NCBI RefSeq assembly: GCF_013449725.1
Contig: NZ_JACCFF010000001.1
Coordinates: 1,364,001 to 1,428,000 of the forward strand
From: Mycobacteroides sp. LB1
Lineage (GTDB): Bacteria; Actinomycetota; Actinomycetes; Mycobacteriales; Mycobacteriaceae
Direction of reading: 5' to 3'
DNA: 64,000 bases
Below the pieces are notes generated by a model. The model saw only the letters and a list, made by a program, of their open reading frames with translations. It was not told where the DNA came from and searched no databases. Both the position numbers and the translations under genes were made by a program. Positions 8,730-17,039 of this stretch are shown here, piece after piece (the first letter of the stretch is position 1; each line of letters begins with the position of its first letter).

Positions 8730-10048
8730 CGCCGCAGCCCCGACAGCCGACGCGACCGGAACCGTGAACGCGGTGGGCGCTGCGTTGAAGGCCTTTGTGG
8801 CGCACGGTAATCAGCAATGGCGTGGCTGTAGCTGGCCAGCAAGGCATCGGCGGTACTGGACCAGGAGAAACCGGCGGCATGTTCGACGGCGGCACGACTG
8901 AACGTGGATCCGGTGCGCGCCAGCAGGTTCCCGATCGAATCCGCCCAGTCCTCGGTGCGATGCGTCGGAACCAAGAGGCCGGTGCGCTGATCGGCGACCG
9001 CGACCGGAAGACCTCCCACCTCGGCTGCCACCACCGGAGTACCGCAGGCCTGCGCCTCGATGGCCACCAGCCCGAACGACTCCGAGTAGCTCGGCACCGC
9101 AACGATATCGGCGGCCCGATACACCTGTGCAAGCCGTTCTCGCGACTGCGGTGGCAGGAAGGTGACCCGGTCGGCGATGCCGAGGTCCGCAGCGAGGTCC
9201 TGTAGCGCGGTCGGCTCGTCGAGACCACTACCGGACGGCCCACCGACGATGAGAACGCGAATCCCGGGCAGCTTCTCGGCCGCGCGCACCAGTAGGTCGG
9301 GGGCTTTGAGCGGTTGGATGCGTCCGACGAAAGCGACGATCTGCTCATCGGCCCGCAGGCCGAATTCGGCGCGGGCGGCGGCTTTGTCACCGGGCGTGAA
9401 TACATCCAGGTCCACCCCGGGATGGACGATATCGATGCGACCTGGATCCGCGTTGTGTATCGAAACCAATTGATCGGATTCGTCTTTGGTGTTAACGATG
9501 AGCCGATCGGCCTCGTCCACCACCTGCTGTTCCCCCACCGCGCGCAACGCGGGCTCAGGGCGGTCACCCTCGGCAAGGGTCCTGTTCTTGACCGCGGCGA
9601 GAGTGTGTGCGGTATGGACCAGCGGGACGCCCCAGCGGTCGCGGGCCAACCAGCCCGCCTGACCGGAGAGCCAGTAATGCGAGTGCACCAGGTTGTAGTA
9701 ACCGGGTTCGTGGACGGCCTCGGCGCGCAGCACCCCGGCGGTGAAGGCGCACAGCTGGGTCGGCAGGTCGTATTTGTCCAGGCCCTCGAACGGCCCGGCG
9801 ACGATATTGCGCACTGTCACGCCGTCAGAAACCGCCACAACCGGTTCATCGGAGGATGCGGTCGCCCGGGTGAAGATGTCGACAGCGACGCCCCGGCGGG
9901 CCAGTTGAAGGGCTGTCTGCAGCACGTAAACGTTCATGCCACCGGCATCGCCGGTGCCGGGCTGGGCCAGCGGCGAGGTGTGTACAGAGAGGACAGCGAT
10001 ACGGCGCGGCTTCAGCGCCGCAACGGCGCGGCGCGGCTCATCGCCCAT
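8726..10048 (-). CDS. mshA: D-inositol-3-phosphate glycosyltransferase, first step of mycothiol synthesis
   Basis: GT4-family, GT-B fold enzyme that joins UDP-GlcNAc to 1D-myo-inositol 3-phosphate, the committed step to mycothiol, the major mycobacterial thiol. About 440 residues. The N-terminal acceptor domain carries [21 protein letters not shown], diagnostic for MshA; the C-terminal domain has [18 protein letters not shown] and the sugar-nucleotide motif [20 protein letters not shown] ([10 protein letters not shown], with catalytic Glu residues). I chose the ATG at 10048; a GTG at 10054 is possible. It follows an SRPBCC gene and a ROK regulator on the same strand, 71 bp after the former, and is followed by the overlapping YbjN gene. 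Confidence 0.96.
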   Translation of the reverse strand: MGDEPRRAVAALKPRRIAVLSVHTSPLAQPGTGDAGGMNVYVLQTALQLARRGVAVDIFTRATASSDEPVVAVSDGVTVRNIVAGPFEGLDKYDLPTQLCAFTAGVLRAEAVHEPGYYNLVHSHYWLSGQAGWLARDRWGVPLVHTAHTLAAVKNRTLAEGDRPEPALRAVGEQQVVDEADRLIVNTKDESDQLVSIHNADPGRIDIVHPGVDLDVFTPGDKAAARAEFGLRADEQIVAFVGRIQPLKAPDLLVRAAEKLPGIRVLIVGGPSGSGLDEPTALQDLAADLGIADRVTFLPPQSRERLAQVYRAADIVAVPSYSESFGLVAIEAQACGTPVVAAEVGGLPVAVADQRTGLLVPTHRTEDWADSIGNLLARTGSTFSRAAVEHAAGFSWSSTADALLASYSHAIADYRAPQRPSTQRPPRSRFRSRRLSGLRR

Positions 10049-10119
10049 CAACACATCACCATCTTGTCATCTACCGATCATCGGCTGGCGCGCAGCACCC
10101 TCACCTGGGGGTTTGGGTG

Positions 10120-10581
10120 TCAGCGTGACGTGACTTCGCGGCGATAACCCTCTTCGAGGATCTTGCGCAGCTTCTCGTCCGAGTGCGTGATGGCGAGCGA
10201 TATGAACGGTGAGATGACCTTGCCCAACGCACGGCCGGCAAGCCCGCCGGGTAACCGGTAGTCGATATTGATCTCAAGCTCGGTCTCGTCAGCGGAGACA
10301 GGCTGAAAACGACATTCGATCTGATTGTCGATTCCCGAACGTGATTCGGTGGTGAACAGCGTGTCAGGCTCCCACCCCACCACCTCGATCGTCGACCGGA
10401 GAGTGGCACCAAGGTTGATCGCGACGTCGTACCTGGCCCCGGGCCCACGCTCTACCTCGTTGACGAAGCGGACGTGCTCGATCCCGAACATCCAATCCGC
10501 CAGATGGTGCGCATCACTGATGTAGTCGAAGGCGTACGCCATGGGCACCTTCGCCGTGGACCGGTGGTGGATATGCGTCAT
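10120..10581 (-). CDS. SRPBCC-fold (polyketide cyclase/lipid-transfer-like) protein
   Basis: A 153-residue START/SRPBCC protein: the N-terminal strand THIHHRSTAKVPMAYAFDYISD and the W-containing sequence HHLADWMFGIEHVRFVNE match the typical cavity-forming fold that binds hydrophobic ligands. The ATG at 10581 has AGGGA seven bases upstream; an in-frame extension to 10659 would translate a 9-bp tandem repeat and is unlikely. It lies between the ROK regulator and mshA, a position I do not recall being occupied in M. tuberculosis. Ligand unknown. Confidence 0.75.
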   Translation of the reverse strand: MTHIHHRSTAKVPMAYAFDYISDAHHLADWMFGIEHVRFVNEVERGPGARYDVAINLGATLRSTIEVVGWEPDTLFTTESRSGIDNQIECRFQPVSADETELEINIDYRLPGGLAGRALGKVISPFISLAITHSDEKLRKILEEGYRREVTSR

Positions 10582-10630
10582 ACGCACATCCCTATCACTT
10601 TTCGACGCCCACGAATCCGCAACTCCGACA

Positions 10631-10663
10631 AAACCGAGCAAACCGAGCAAACCGCGCAAACCC
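10631..10663. repeat. 9-bp tandem repeat (AAACCGAGC-type, 3.5 units)
   Basis: AAACCGAGC at 10631-10639 and 10640-10648, AAACCGCGC at 10649-10657, then a partial unit. It lies in the leader of the SRPBCC gene, between ROK and SRPBCC, and could vary in copy number by slippage. Confidence 0.75.
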
Positions 10664-10761
10664 CAAAATTGTGGCTACCCGGTCCACCGAGCGTGAAGCT
10701 GTGGCGGAACATCGACGGGAATCCCGCCATGGCTTCACTCTCGGCGCGTAGGAACTGTCTC

Positions 10762-12000
10762 CTATGCCAGTGCGGAGACCTCACCGCGCCGGGCCGACGC
10801 ACGTCGCATGGCACCCAGCGGATCGGAGAACAACCCGCCGAGGGACACCACACCGGCTCCGGCCTCCTGCACCCGGTTACCGAAGGCCGTCACGCGAATA
10901 TCGCGCTTCGACAATGTCGACCGATCCAGGAAAGCCTTCTCGACGTCGTTCATCACCTCGGGGTACTCGGTGAATGCCTGCCCTCCGACAATCACTTCGT
11001 CGGGGTTGAGGATGTCGCGCAGCAGTGCGACCGACTCACCAAGCACCCGGCCACGTTCGGAAAGTAGTTGGCGCGCAGACTCATTACCGCCACGGGCAGC
11101 CTTGTACACCGCGCTCACCGAGACGCCTTCGCCGGCGGGCACGATGCGCAGCTTTCGGGCCGCGGCCAACACCGCCTCATCACTCACCGTGGTCTCCAAC
11201 TTGCCGCTGCCGCCGAGTAATTCGGAATCAACAGGCAGTGCCGCGATGGTTCCCGGACCGCTCGACGGGCTGTGCACTCGCCCATCGATGGCCAGCGCGA
11301 AACCGACTGTCTCACGGCCATATACGTACAGGCTGGTCAAGGAGCGGGCTGCGAATCGACGCAGCCCCAACAACAGCTCGGCACCGGCCATCGCATCCAC
11401 GTGCGAGGCCACCGATACCGGCAGACCCAGCGCGTCGGCGAAGACGCGGCCCACCGGGGCCTCCGTCCAGCCCAGACGCGGGTGATCCACCGTCCCGGCC
11501 GGTCCGTCGACCACACCACCGGTGGCCACCCCGATCCACAGCGGCCGACGCCGGTGCCAACGGGCCAAATACCGCTGTGCGCTACCGGCGAGCGAGGCCA
11601 GCGCGGCGCCTTGCGGACCGTTTGGCGTCGGTGTTTCCACCACATCAAGGGTCCGGCCGAACAGGTCGGTCGCCACAATGCTGGTGGCCCGGGCACCGAT
11701 ATGGATGCCGAGGGTCAAGAATGGCTCGTGGTTGAGCTCGACCGGCACCCGTGGACGGCCGATGGCGCCGGAAACTGCCAGGTCAGCACGTTCACGCAGC
11801 AGCCCGGCGTCCAGCAGGGCTGTCACCTGCCGGTTGACCGTAGCGATAGAAAGGCCTGTGATCTGGGCAATCGCATCGCGAGCCACCGGACCGCGCACAC
11901 GTGCGGCGCGGAACACCGAGGATGCGGCGCTGTCGCCGATGTACAGGGCGGGCGGATGAATCTGGTGGCGGGAAACTGGTCGGCGAGCCGGAGAAGTCAT
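10762..12000 (-). CDS. ROK-family transcriptional regulator (Rv0485 homologue)
   Basis: A 412-residue NagC/Mlc-type protein. N-terminal winged helix-turn-helix (about residues 35-75, ITGLSIATVNRQVTALLDAGLLRE) followed by a ROK sugar-kinase-like domain with LTLGIHIGARATSIVATDLFG and the acidic PTVxG-type region. The classical ROK zinc motif (CxCGxxGC) is not evident, as is common for this subgroup. Rv0485 in M. tuberculosis is a regulator of PE/PPE genes. A strong Shine-Dalgarno (AAAGGA) precedes the ATG at 12000. The gene is preceded by the Cys-rich leader ORF described separately, so expression of this gene and of mshA behind it may respond to cysteine. Confidence 0.88.
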   Translation of the reverse strand: MTSPARRPVSRHQIHPPALYIGDSAASSVFRAARVRGPVARDAIAQITGLSIATVNRQVTALLDAGLLRERADLAVSGAIGRPRVPVELNHEPFLTLGIHIGARATSIVATDLFGRTLDVVETPTPNGPQGAALASLAGSAQRYLARWHRRRPLWIGVATGGVVDGPAGTVDHPRLGWTEAPVGRVFADALGLPVSVASHVDAMAGAELLLGLRRFAARSLTSLYVYGRETVGFALAIDGRVHSPSSGPGTIAALPVDSELLGGSGKLETTVSDEAVLAAARKLRIVPAGEGVSVSAVYKAARGGNESARQLLSERGRVLGESVALLRDILNPDEVIVGGQAFTEYPEVMNDVEKAFLDRSTLSKRDIRVTAFGNRVQEAGAGVVSLGGLFSDPLGAMRRASARRGEVSALA

Positions 12001-12021
12001 GAGAAGGGTCCTTTGGCGGGA

Positions 12022-12114
12022 GGTCAGCCCGCGAATTCCGAGGCTGAAACGAGGGCTATTGGTGTTGTGAACTGGGGCGATACCACGCCCGAAACGTCAA
12101 GAAAGACGTGCAGA
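12022..12114 (-). promoter_or_regulatory. Structured leader with three hairpins between the Cys-rich ORF and the ROK gene
   Basis: Read on the minus strand after the leader ORF: ACGTC-tttctt-GACGT; GGGCG-tggtat-CGCCC; and a longer-range AGCCC...GGGCT pair just before the ROK Shine-Dalgarno. Three consecutive stems in about 95 nt fit an attenuator whose folding depends on ribosome progress through the Cys codons. Folding was judged by eye only. Confidence 0.5.
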
Positions 12115-12116
12115 AA

Positions 12117-12230
12117 CTAGGCGCAGCGACAGACGCAGCGACAACACAGCTCGCGAGCCAGCGGCAGCCGTGAACCAATACCCGCGATCACGAAAGTGAC
12201 CCGGGGTTCGGCGGCACGCTTGATGGACAC
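12117..12230 (-). CDS. Leaderless cysteine-rich leader peptide (putative cysteine attenuator uORF)
   Basis: A 37-codon ORF starting with GTG at 12230 and ending TAG at 12117. The last nine residues are CCRCVCRCA: five Cys within eight consecutive codons (TGT TGT CGC TGC GTC TGT CGC TGC), then Ala and stop. A TAAATT minus-10 with an upstream TG lies 6 nt before the GTG, so the transcript probably begins at the start codon. An internal GTG at 12191 would give a 24-residue version. Polycysteine short ORFs acting as cysteine-responsive attenuators are known in mycobacteria upstream of sulfur genes. Here the downstream genes are ROK, SRPBCC and mshA (mycothiol contains cysteine), which makes the function plausible but unproven. 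Confidence 0.6.
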   Translation of the reverse strand: MSIKRAAEPRVTFVIAGIGSRLPLARELCCRCVCRCA

Positions 12231-12236
12231 AGCCGC

Positions 12237-12245
12237 AATTTAGCA
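12237..12245 (-). promoter_or_regulatory. Promoter of the Cys-rich leader (extended minus-10)
   Basis: On the minus strand TGC-TAAATT is followed by GCGGCT and then the GTG at 12230. An extended minus-10 at this spacing is the normal arrangement for leaderless mycobacterial transcripts. Confidence 0.55.
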
Positions 12246-12292
12246 TCCCCACGACGAAATCTCCTACTACCGGCCCACTACTCGCACCTGAC

Positions 12293-12298
12293 TACAGT
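12293..12298 (+). promoter_or_regulatory. Minus-10 element for the SDR gene (leaderless)
   Basis: TACAGT followed by 7 nt and the ATG at 12306; this spacing decides the start in favour of 12306 over the GTG at 12297. Confidence 0.5.
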
Positions 12299-12305
12299 GG
12301 CGTCC

Positions 12306-13055
12306 ATGAGCAATCCCACGTTCGAGGGCCGGGTCGCGGTCGTCACCGGCGCCAGCTCCGGAATCGGCGCAGCTACCGCCAAATCCCTTGCGGCCCTTGG
12401 GTTCCATGTCGTTGTCGCGGCGCGGCGCGAGGACCGCATCAACTCAGTAGCCGAGGAAATCGGGGGCACTGCGGTTGTGCTCGATGTCACCGATGCCGAT
12501 TCGGTTGCCGCCCTTGCGCAGAGCCTGGACCGGGTAGACGTGCTGGTGAACAACGCCGGCGGCGCCTGGGGCCTGGAGTCGGTACTCGAAGCCGATCTGG
12601 AGCACTGGCGCTGGATGTGGGAAACCAATGTCCTGGGCACTCTGCAGGTGACCCGCGCCCTGCTGCCCAAACTGATTGCCTCCGGCGACGGGCTCATCGT
12701 CACCATCACCTCGATCGCCGCACTGGACGTCTACGACGGCGGCAGCGGATACACGGCCGCCAAGCATGCACAGGCAGCCTTGCACCGCACACTGCGCGGC
12801 GAGCTTCTGGGAAAACCGGTGAGGCTCACCGAGATCGCGCCGGGTGCAGTGGAAACGGAGTTCTCGGTGGTGCGCTTCGACGGCGATCAGGCCCGCGCCG
12901 ACTCGGTGTATCAGGGCATCACGCCACTGGTCGCCGAGGACGTCGCGGAGATCATCGCGTTCGTGTCATCGCGACCCCCGCACGTCAATCTGGATCAGAT
13001 CGTCGTTAAACCCCGGGATCAGGCCTCGTCCACCCGCCGAGCGACCCGCGACTGA
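12306..13055 (+). CDS. Short-chain dehydrogenase/reductase, YdfG-like (Rv0484c homologue)
   Basis: A 249-residue SDR: VVTGASSGIGAATAKSLAALG cofactor loop, NNAG in LVNNAGGAWG, and the catalytic SxnYxxxK (ITSIAALDVYDGGSGYTAAKHA). Similar to NADP-dependent 3-hydroxy-acid dehydrogenases. The ATG at 12306 fits a leaderless promoter. It is divergent from the ROK operon and convergent with lprQ, matching the M. tuberculosis gene order. Substrate unknown. Confidence 0.85.
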   Translation: MSNPTFEGRVAVVTGASSGIGAATAKSLAALGFHVVVAARREDRINSVAEEIGGTAVVLDVTDADSVAALAQSLDRVDVLVNNAGGAWGLESVLEADLEHWRWMWETNVLGTLQVTRALLPKLIASGDGLIVTITSIAALDVYDGGSGYTAAKHAQAALHRTLRGELLGKPVRLTEIAPGAVETEFSVVRFDGDQARADSVYQGITPLVAEDVAEIIAFVSSRPPHVNLDQIVVKPRDQASSTRRATRD

Positions 13056-13126
13056 GCCTCCGGCAGGAATCGATCCCTCCGGGCGCGCCGCCCCGGCACG
13101 GTTTTCTCAAAATATTGCGGCACAGT

Positions 13127-13158
13127 TCTTTTCACGAAGGCGTCTTTTCACGAAGGCG
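13127..13158. repeat. Perfect 16-bp tandem repeat
   Basis: TCTTTTCACGAAGGCG occurs twice back to back (13127-13142 and 13143-13158) in the intergenic space between the convergent SDR and lprQ genes. Confidence 0.85.
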
Positions 13159-13192
13159 ACCTCGAACACCGGCACGTCCGCGCCTGTGTCGC

Positions 13193-13237
13193 AAAACAAT
13201 GGCGCATCGGCAGAGGCACTGGGCGGCATTGTTTTTT
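13193..13237. terminator. Bidirectional terminator between SDR and lprQ
   Basis: AAAACAATG (13193-13201) pairs with CATTGTTTT (13227-13235) around a GC-rich inner loop and continues into a run of T on the plus strand. Its A/T flanks would serve both convergent genes. Confidence 0.55.
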
Positions 13238-13248
13238 CGGTCGCTGCG

Positions 13249-14631
13249 CTAACGCGGTGTGGATGTCGGCGTCCCCGAAAGCGTCGGGGCGCCCGACGGA
13301 GTGAGCGGAACGGTAGTGGGAATCGACGTGCTCGTCGGTGTCCCAGAAAGCGTCGGCGCGCCCGACGGAGTGAGCGGGACGGTGGTCGGAAGGGACGAGG
13401 TCGTCGACGTCGACGTGACGGTTCGTTCCTGAGGATTCCGCGGGAGCGACGACATCGACTGCCAGGTCGACCAGTCCACCGCCCAGTCCCACAGGTCGCC
13501 GTCGGAGTAGGAGAGCTCAATCGAGGTGCCGGTCACCTCGACGGGGTCGCCGTAGATCGCGGTGCGGAAATACGATTCGGCGTCGCCGAGTGACAGGTTG
13601 ATACAGCCATTGGTGACGTTCGTATTACCCTGTTGCCCAGTGGTATTCGGGTTAGCGTGAATAAACTCGCCGTTGTTCGAGATTCGAACCGCGAAGCGTT
13701 CGTGCACGTTGGTGTATCCGGCCGCCGGGTTGGACATCCAGAAGTCCTCATACTTCTCGGTGACGACGTGGATTCCACTGCGGGTGACGTTGCGCGGCAG
13801 ATCTGCCTCGCCATAGCTGCACGGCAGGTCCAGGATGGTCCCCTCGTCGGTGGTCACGCGAATGCGATGGCTCTGCGCATCAGCATAGACAACCTGTCGG
13901 CGCCCCACAGAGAATTCCAACGACATATCCTCGTTGCCGAATGCCCCGTCCCCCAACGGAATTCCGTAGAGATTAGCCTTCACTTCAACCTTGGTACCCG
14001 CCTTGAAGTACTCACGTGAACGCCAGTGCACTCGGGAACCCTGCTGCTCATCGGGCAGCCAGGCCCAGCCGCCTTCGGTGGGCGGATCGCAGGTGATGCT
14101 CAGCATCCGCTCCACCGAGGCCTTATCGGCGATATGCGCGTCGAACTGGATGATCACGGGAGCCGCGATCCCCACCGTCTGCCCGTCGCCGAGCTGGAAC
14201 TGGCCGTTGACCTTCGCCGTCGGGACCAAGGTGGTGAATGCGCCGGACACCGGGATTGCCTTGCCATCCAGGCCTACCGCCGACCCCTTCCACGTGTAGG
14301 TCACATCGAATCCGAGCGGTTCGGTGGTGCGGAACCTCGTCTGGTCGCGACTGAGGACTCCTGCGACGACTTTGCCGTCGGCGTTAACCAGCTTCACGTC
14401 TTGGAACCAGCCGTTGGCCACGGTCACACTGACCGGCACGGTCGGGTTGACGTCCTTGGCCTTGTCATCGGGTGTGAAGGCGAGAGTGGGTCCCGGCGAT
14501 GGGGCCTCTTCCGGCGCATTCGAGCCGACGGCCGAGCAGGCCGCAGCAACAGCTGGGACACTCAGGCCCAGAATCGTGAGCGCACGTCGCCGCGTCAGCG
14601 CATCACGGGGATCTGGTCTGGGGCCACTCAC
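13249..14631 (-). CDS. lprQ: Lipoprotein L,D-transpeptidase (LprQ / LdtMt5-type)
   Basis: A 460-residue exported enzyme that forms 3-3 cross-links in peptidoglycan. Residues 10-35 form a lipoprotein signal with lipobox AAAC in [12 protein letters not shown]; Ig-like domains fill about 40-270; the YkuD catalytic domain ends with [22 protein letters not shown], with the catalytic Cys in TNGC instead of the canonical S/T-H-G-C. The Thr/Pro-rich C-terminal tail holds two copies of a 22-23 residue repeat beginning [11 protein letters not shown], consistent with the distinct C-terminal subdomain of the LdtMt5 class. Start GTG at 14631 with TATCGT 8 nt upstream (leaderless). Convergent with the SDR gene. 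Confidence 0.9.
   Translation of the reverse strand: MSGPRPDPRDALTRRRALTILGLSVPAVAAACSAVGSNAPEEAPSPGPTLAFTPDDKAKDVNPTVPVSVTVANGWFQDVKLVNADGKVVAGVLSRDQTRFRTTEPLGFDVTYTWKGSAVGLDGKAIPVSGAFTTLVPTAKVNGQFQLGDGQTVGIAAPVIIQFDAHIADKASVERMLSITCDPPTEGGWAWLPDEQQGSRVHWRSREYFKAGTKVEVKANLYGIPLGDGAFGNEDMSLEFSVGRRQVVYADAQSHRIRVTTDEGTILDLPCSYGEADLPRNVTRSGIHVVTEKYEDFWMSNPAAGYTNVHERFAVRISNNGEFIHANPNTTGQQGNTNVTNGCINLSLGDAESYFRTAIYGDPVEVTGTSIELSYSDGDLWDWAVDWSTWQSMSSLPRNPQERTVTSTSTTSSLPTTVPLTPSGAPTLSGTPTSTSIPTTVPLTPSGAPTLSGTPTSTPR
13252..13386 (-). repeat. In-frame tandem repeat in the C-terminal tail of lprQ
   Basis: Two imperfect units of 66-69 bp (13252-13317 and 13318-13386) each encode [20 protein letters not shown]. 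An in-frame repeat can expand or contract without frameshift, changing the length of the wall-facing tail. Confidence 0.8.
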
Positions 14632-14730
14632 GACATCCCACGATACGGCCCGCCGCGGACAAGTTCGCCCAGCCCGACCAAGATCACTCGCTGGATCACG
14701 TGTGACGTGCGATTTTACCTCGCCCCACGG

Positions 14731-15213
14731 CTAGTAGACCGGGATATCGAAGATCGCCGCGGGCGCGCCGTACTGCGCGCCCCACCCGGCCCAGGCGACA
14801 TCACTCGGACCGACCCGCTTATCGACGATGACCCAGCCCTGCTCGTCTTGATGCAACAGAGTTACGTATTTCTTCGACAGGACGCCGTTGGCAGCGGCTT
14901 CGGCAAAGGGAGTACCGGTGTAGTCGATCGGGCTACCGTCGGGCTCCTGCATCGCCGACCAGAGGAACGCCCAGCCTTCGGCCGCCTTGAGGCTGCGCAC
15001 ATCCAGACGTACCGGCTTGCCCAGCTGGGCGGTCACGTCGGCAATCGCGGGCACCAGGATCGCGGAGGCCTCCGGAGATGCCGGGTCCACCGACGTCGCC
15101 CCAGGATCGGCCGCTGCGAACGGCGCCGCAAGCATGCCGAGCCACACCAGTAGTGCCAGGAATCCGATCCGCACGGCCCCTCTTTCGTCGGCGACCCTCG
15201 AACGGTCAGACAT
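14731..15213 (-). CDS. Secreted protein of unknown function
   Basis: A 160-residue protein with a signal peptide (positive N-terminus, hydrophobic core IGFLALLVWLGMLAA, AFA-A-type cleavage near residue 35). The mature part of about 125 residues contains a conserved-looking SLKAAEGWAFLWSAMQEPDGSPIDYTGTP and KYVTLLHQDEQGWVIVDKRVG, which reads like a small beta-rich extracytoplasmic domain. No catalytic motif was recognised. It lies between lprQ and an HxlR regulator on the same strand. Confidence 0.65.
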   Translation of the reverse strand: MSDRSRVADERGAVRIGFLALLVWLGMLAAPFAAADPGATSVDPASPEASAILVPAIADVTAQLGKPVRLDVRSLKAAEGWAFLWSAMQEPDGSPIDYTGTPFAEAAANGVLSKKYVTLLHQDEQGWVIVDKRVGPSDVAWAGWGAQYGAPAAIFDIPVY

Positions 15214-15234
15214 GGCGACTATGACATCCCTGCG

Positions 15235-15714
15235 TCAAATTTGCTTAGTACCCATCAGACTAGAGGGCGCGTCCTTCGGTGCGGATTCGATAACGGCCGT
15301 ATCTTCCGGTGCCAGCGCCCGACCATCAGCCGCACGAAGCTCGAACCGTCGCACCGGGCGTGACATCGTGCGGTCCACCAGCGTGGCGCGCGGCTCCCCC
15401 GGGGTGAAACAGAATTCGTCACTCCACTGCCGTAACGCAACCAAGACGGGAAACAGCCCGCGGCCCTTATCCGTCAGTTGATACTCATGGCGAGCCCCCA
15501 GCGGGATCACCTCGAGGATGCCGCCGTCCACCAGCGTCGCCAAGCGGGACGCCAGGATGTTCTTGGCAAGCCCGAGGCTCTTTTGAAACTCTCCGAATCT
15601 GCGCAGTCCGTCGAATGCGTCACGAACGATCAGCAGCGACCAGCCGTCCCCGACCTCACCCAGCGGCCTGGCCAGGGTGCAGCTTGACTCCGCATGACTT
15701 GCACGGCCCACCAT
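15235..15714 (-). CDS. HxlR-family transcriptional regulator
   Basis: A 159-residue winged-helix regulator. The HxlR core is visible: CTLARPLGEVGDGWSLLIVRDAFDGLRRFGEFQKSLGLAKNILASRLATLVDGGILE, with the near N-terminal Cys often used for redox or electrophile sensing. The ATG at 15714 has a textbook AAAGGAG 6 nt upstream. Divergent from an MFS transporter, with a perfect palindrome in the shared region, so it probably represses itself and the transporter. Confidence 0.85.
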   Translation of the reverse strand: MVGRASHAESSCTLARPLGEVGDGWSLLIVRDAFDGLRRFGEFQKSLGLAKNILASRLATLVDGGILEVIPLGARHEYQLTDKGRGLFPVLVALRQWSDEFCFTPGEPRATLVDRTMSRPVRRFELRAADGRALAPEDTAVIESAPKDAPSSLMGTKQI

Positions 15715-15727
15715 CGACAACTCCTTT

Positions 15728-15744
15728 GGTTGCAATATGCAACC
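15728..15744. promoter_or_regulatory. Palindromic operator between HxlR and MFS genes
   Basis: GGTTGCA-ATA-TGCAACC is a perfect 7-bp inverted repeat immediately upstream of the HxlR Shine-Dalgarno. A further half-site GGTTGC sits at 15764-15769. The position suits a repressor controlling both divergent genes. Confidence 0.65.
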
Positions 15745-15800
15745 ATCCATGCAAGGCTCGAACGGTTGCGAAGTGAAACCAACTGTACCGAGGAGCTCGC

Positions 15801-17039
15801 GTGCTGACCAGACCCGTCATCGTCTTGTTCTCGCTCGCCTGCGGGCTCGCGGTGGCGACCGTCTACTTCTCCCAGCCGCTGCTGGATACCATCGGCGCGC
15901 AATTCGACATGCCCACAGCACAAGTCGGTATCGTGCTCACACTCACCCAGATCGGGTATGCCATCGGCCTGCTGCTCATCGTGCCCCTCGGCGATATCAT
16001 CGATCAGCGCCGGCTCATCATCGGGCAGACTGTCCTGTTGGGGGTCTCATTGACCGCCACGGCAATAGCCCCGAACACATGGGCGTTCCTGCTGAGTATC
16101 ACCGCAGTGGGCGCACTCGCCGTGGTGACCCAGGTGATGGTCACCTACACCGCGGTACATGCGTCGCCGCAGCGACAGGGCTGGGCCGTCGGCGTCGTGA
16201 CCGGCGGCATCATCAGCGGAATTCTCTTGGCACGCACCGTGTCCGGCGCCCTATCTGATCTCCTCGGGTGGCGATCGGTATACGTTGCGGCCGCCGTCGC
16301 GACGGTCATAACGGCCGGGATTTTGACACGCACCCTGCCGGAATCCACCCGCACACACCGGGCGCTGCCCTACCGCCGGTTGCTCATCTCGACGCTACGG
16401 CTCCTGCGCGACGAGCCGGTGTTGCGCTCCCGGGCCATCATCGCGATGCTCATCTTCGCCGCCATCACGGTGCTGTTGACGCCCATGGTGCTACCCCTCA
16501 CCTCCGCGCCATATCACTTGTCGCATACCGAAGTCGGCTTGTTCGGCCTGGCCGGAGCGGCGGGCGCACTCGGCGCGTTCAAGGCCGGATCGTGGTGCGA
16601 TAACGGCCTGGCGAATCGGGTTACCGGCGGCGGCCTGGTATTGATGCTGGCGGCGTGGGTGTTCGCGGCAACTCTGCCCTGGACCCTGTTCGGGTTGGCT
16701 GTCGCGGTCGTGATCATCGACTTCGGCCTGCAGTCGGTGCATGTCGCGAACCAAAGCCTCATCTACCGCCTGAACACCGAACTGCACGGGCGCCTGACCG
16801 CCGCCTACATGACGTTCTACTCCGTTGGCAGCGCCGCCGGCGCCATCGCGTCGACCTGGGTTTACTCAGCCCACGGATGGACCGGAGTCTGCGTTCTCGG
16901 TGCCGTCATCAGCCTTGGCGCACTAGCCTATTGGATCGGTAACAGCACCAGCTCCGGCACAGCGGCCGCCGCCGACACCGACAGTCGTTGCCGCGACAAT
17001 GCCGGCCACGCCTGCACCGCACAGAACGGCGCGCACTGA
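15801..17039 (+). CDS. MFS transporter (drug:H+ antiporter type)
   Basis: A 412-residue polytopic membrane protein with about 12 predicted helices. Between TM2 and TM3 is the MFS-type loop VPLGDIIDQRRL, and TM5 carries the antiporter-like GGIISGILLARTVSGAL. The GTG at 15801 has GAGGAG upstream. Probably an exporter regulated by the divergent HxlR protein; substrate unknown. The last 112 nt overlap the 3' end of the convergent radical SAM gene, and the C-terminal tail after TM12 is Thr/Ala-rich and may be non-essential. Confidence 0.85.
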   Translation: MLTRPVIVLFSLACGLAVATVYFSQPLLDTIGAQFDMPTAQVGIVLTLTQIGYAIGLLLIVPLGDIIDQRRLIIGQTVLLGVSLTATAIAPNTWAFLLSITAVGALAVVTQVMVTYTAVHASPQRQGWAVGVVTGGIISGILLARTVSGALSDLLGWRSVYVAAAVATVITAGILTRTLPESTRTHRALPYRRLLISTLRLLRDEPVLRSRAIIAMLIFAAITVLLTPMVLPLTSAPYHLSHTEVGLFGLAGAAGALGAFKAGSWCDNGLANRVTGGGLVLMLAAWVFAATLPWTLFGLAVAVVIIDFGLQSVHVANQSLIYRLNTELHGRLTAAYMTFYSVGSAAGAIASTWVYSAHGWTGVCVLGAVISLGALAYWIGNSTSSGTAAAADTDSRCRDNAGHACTAQNGAH

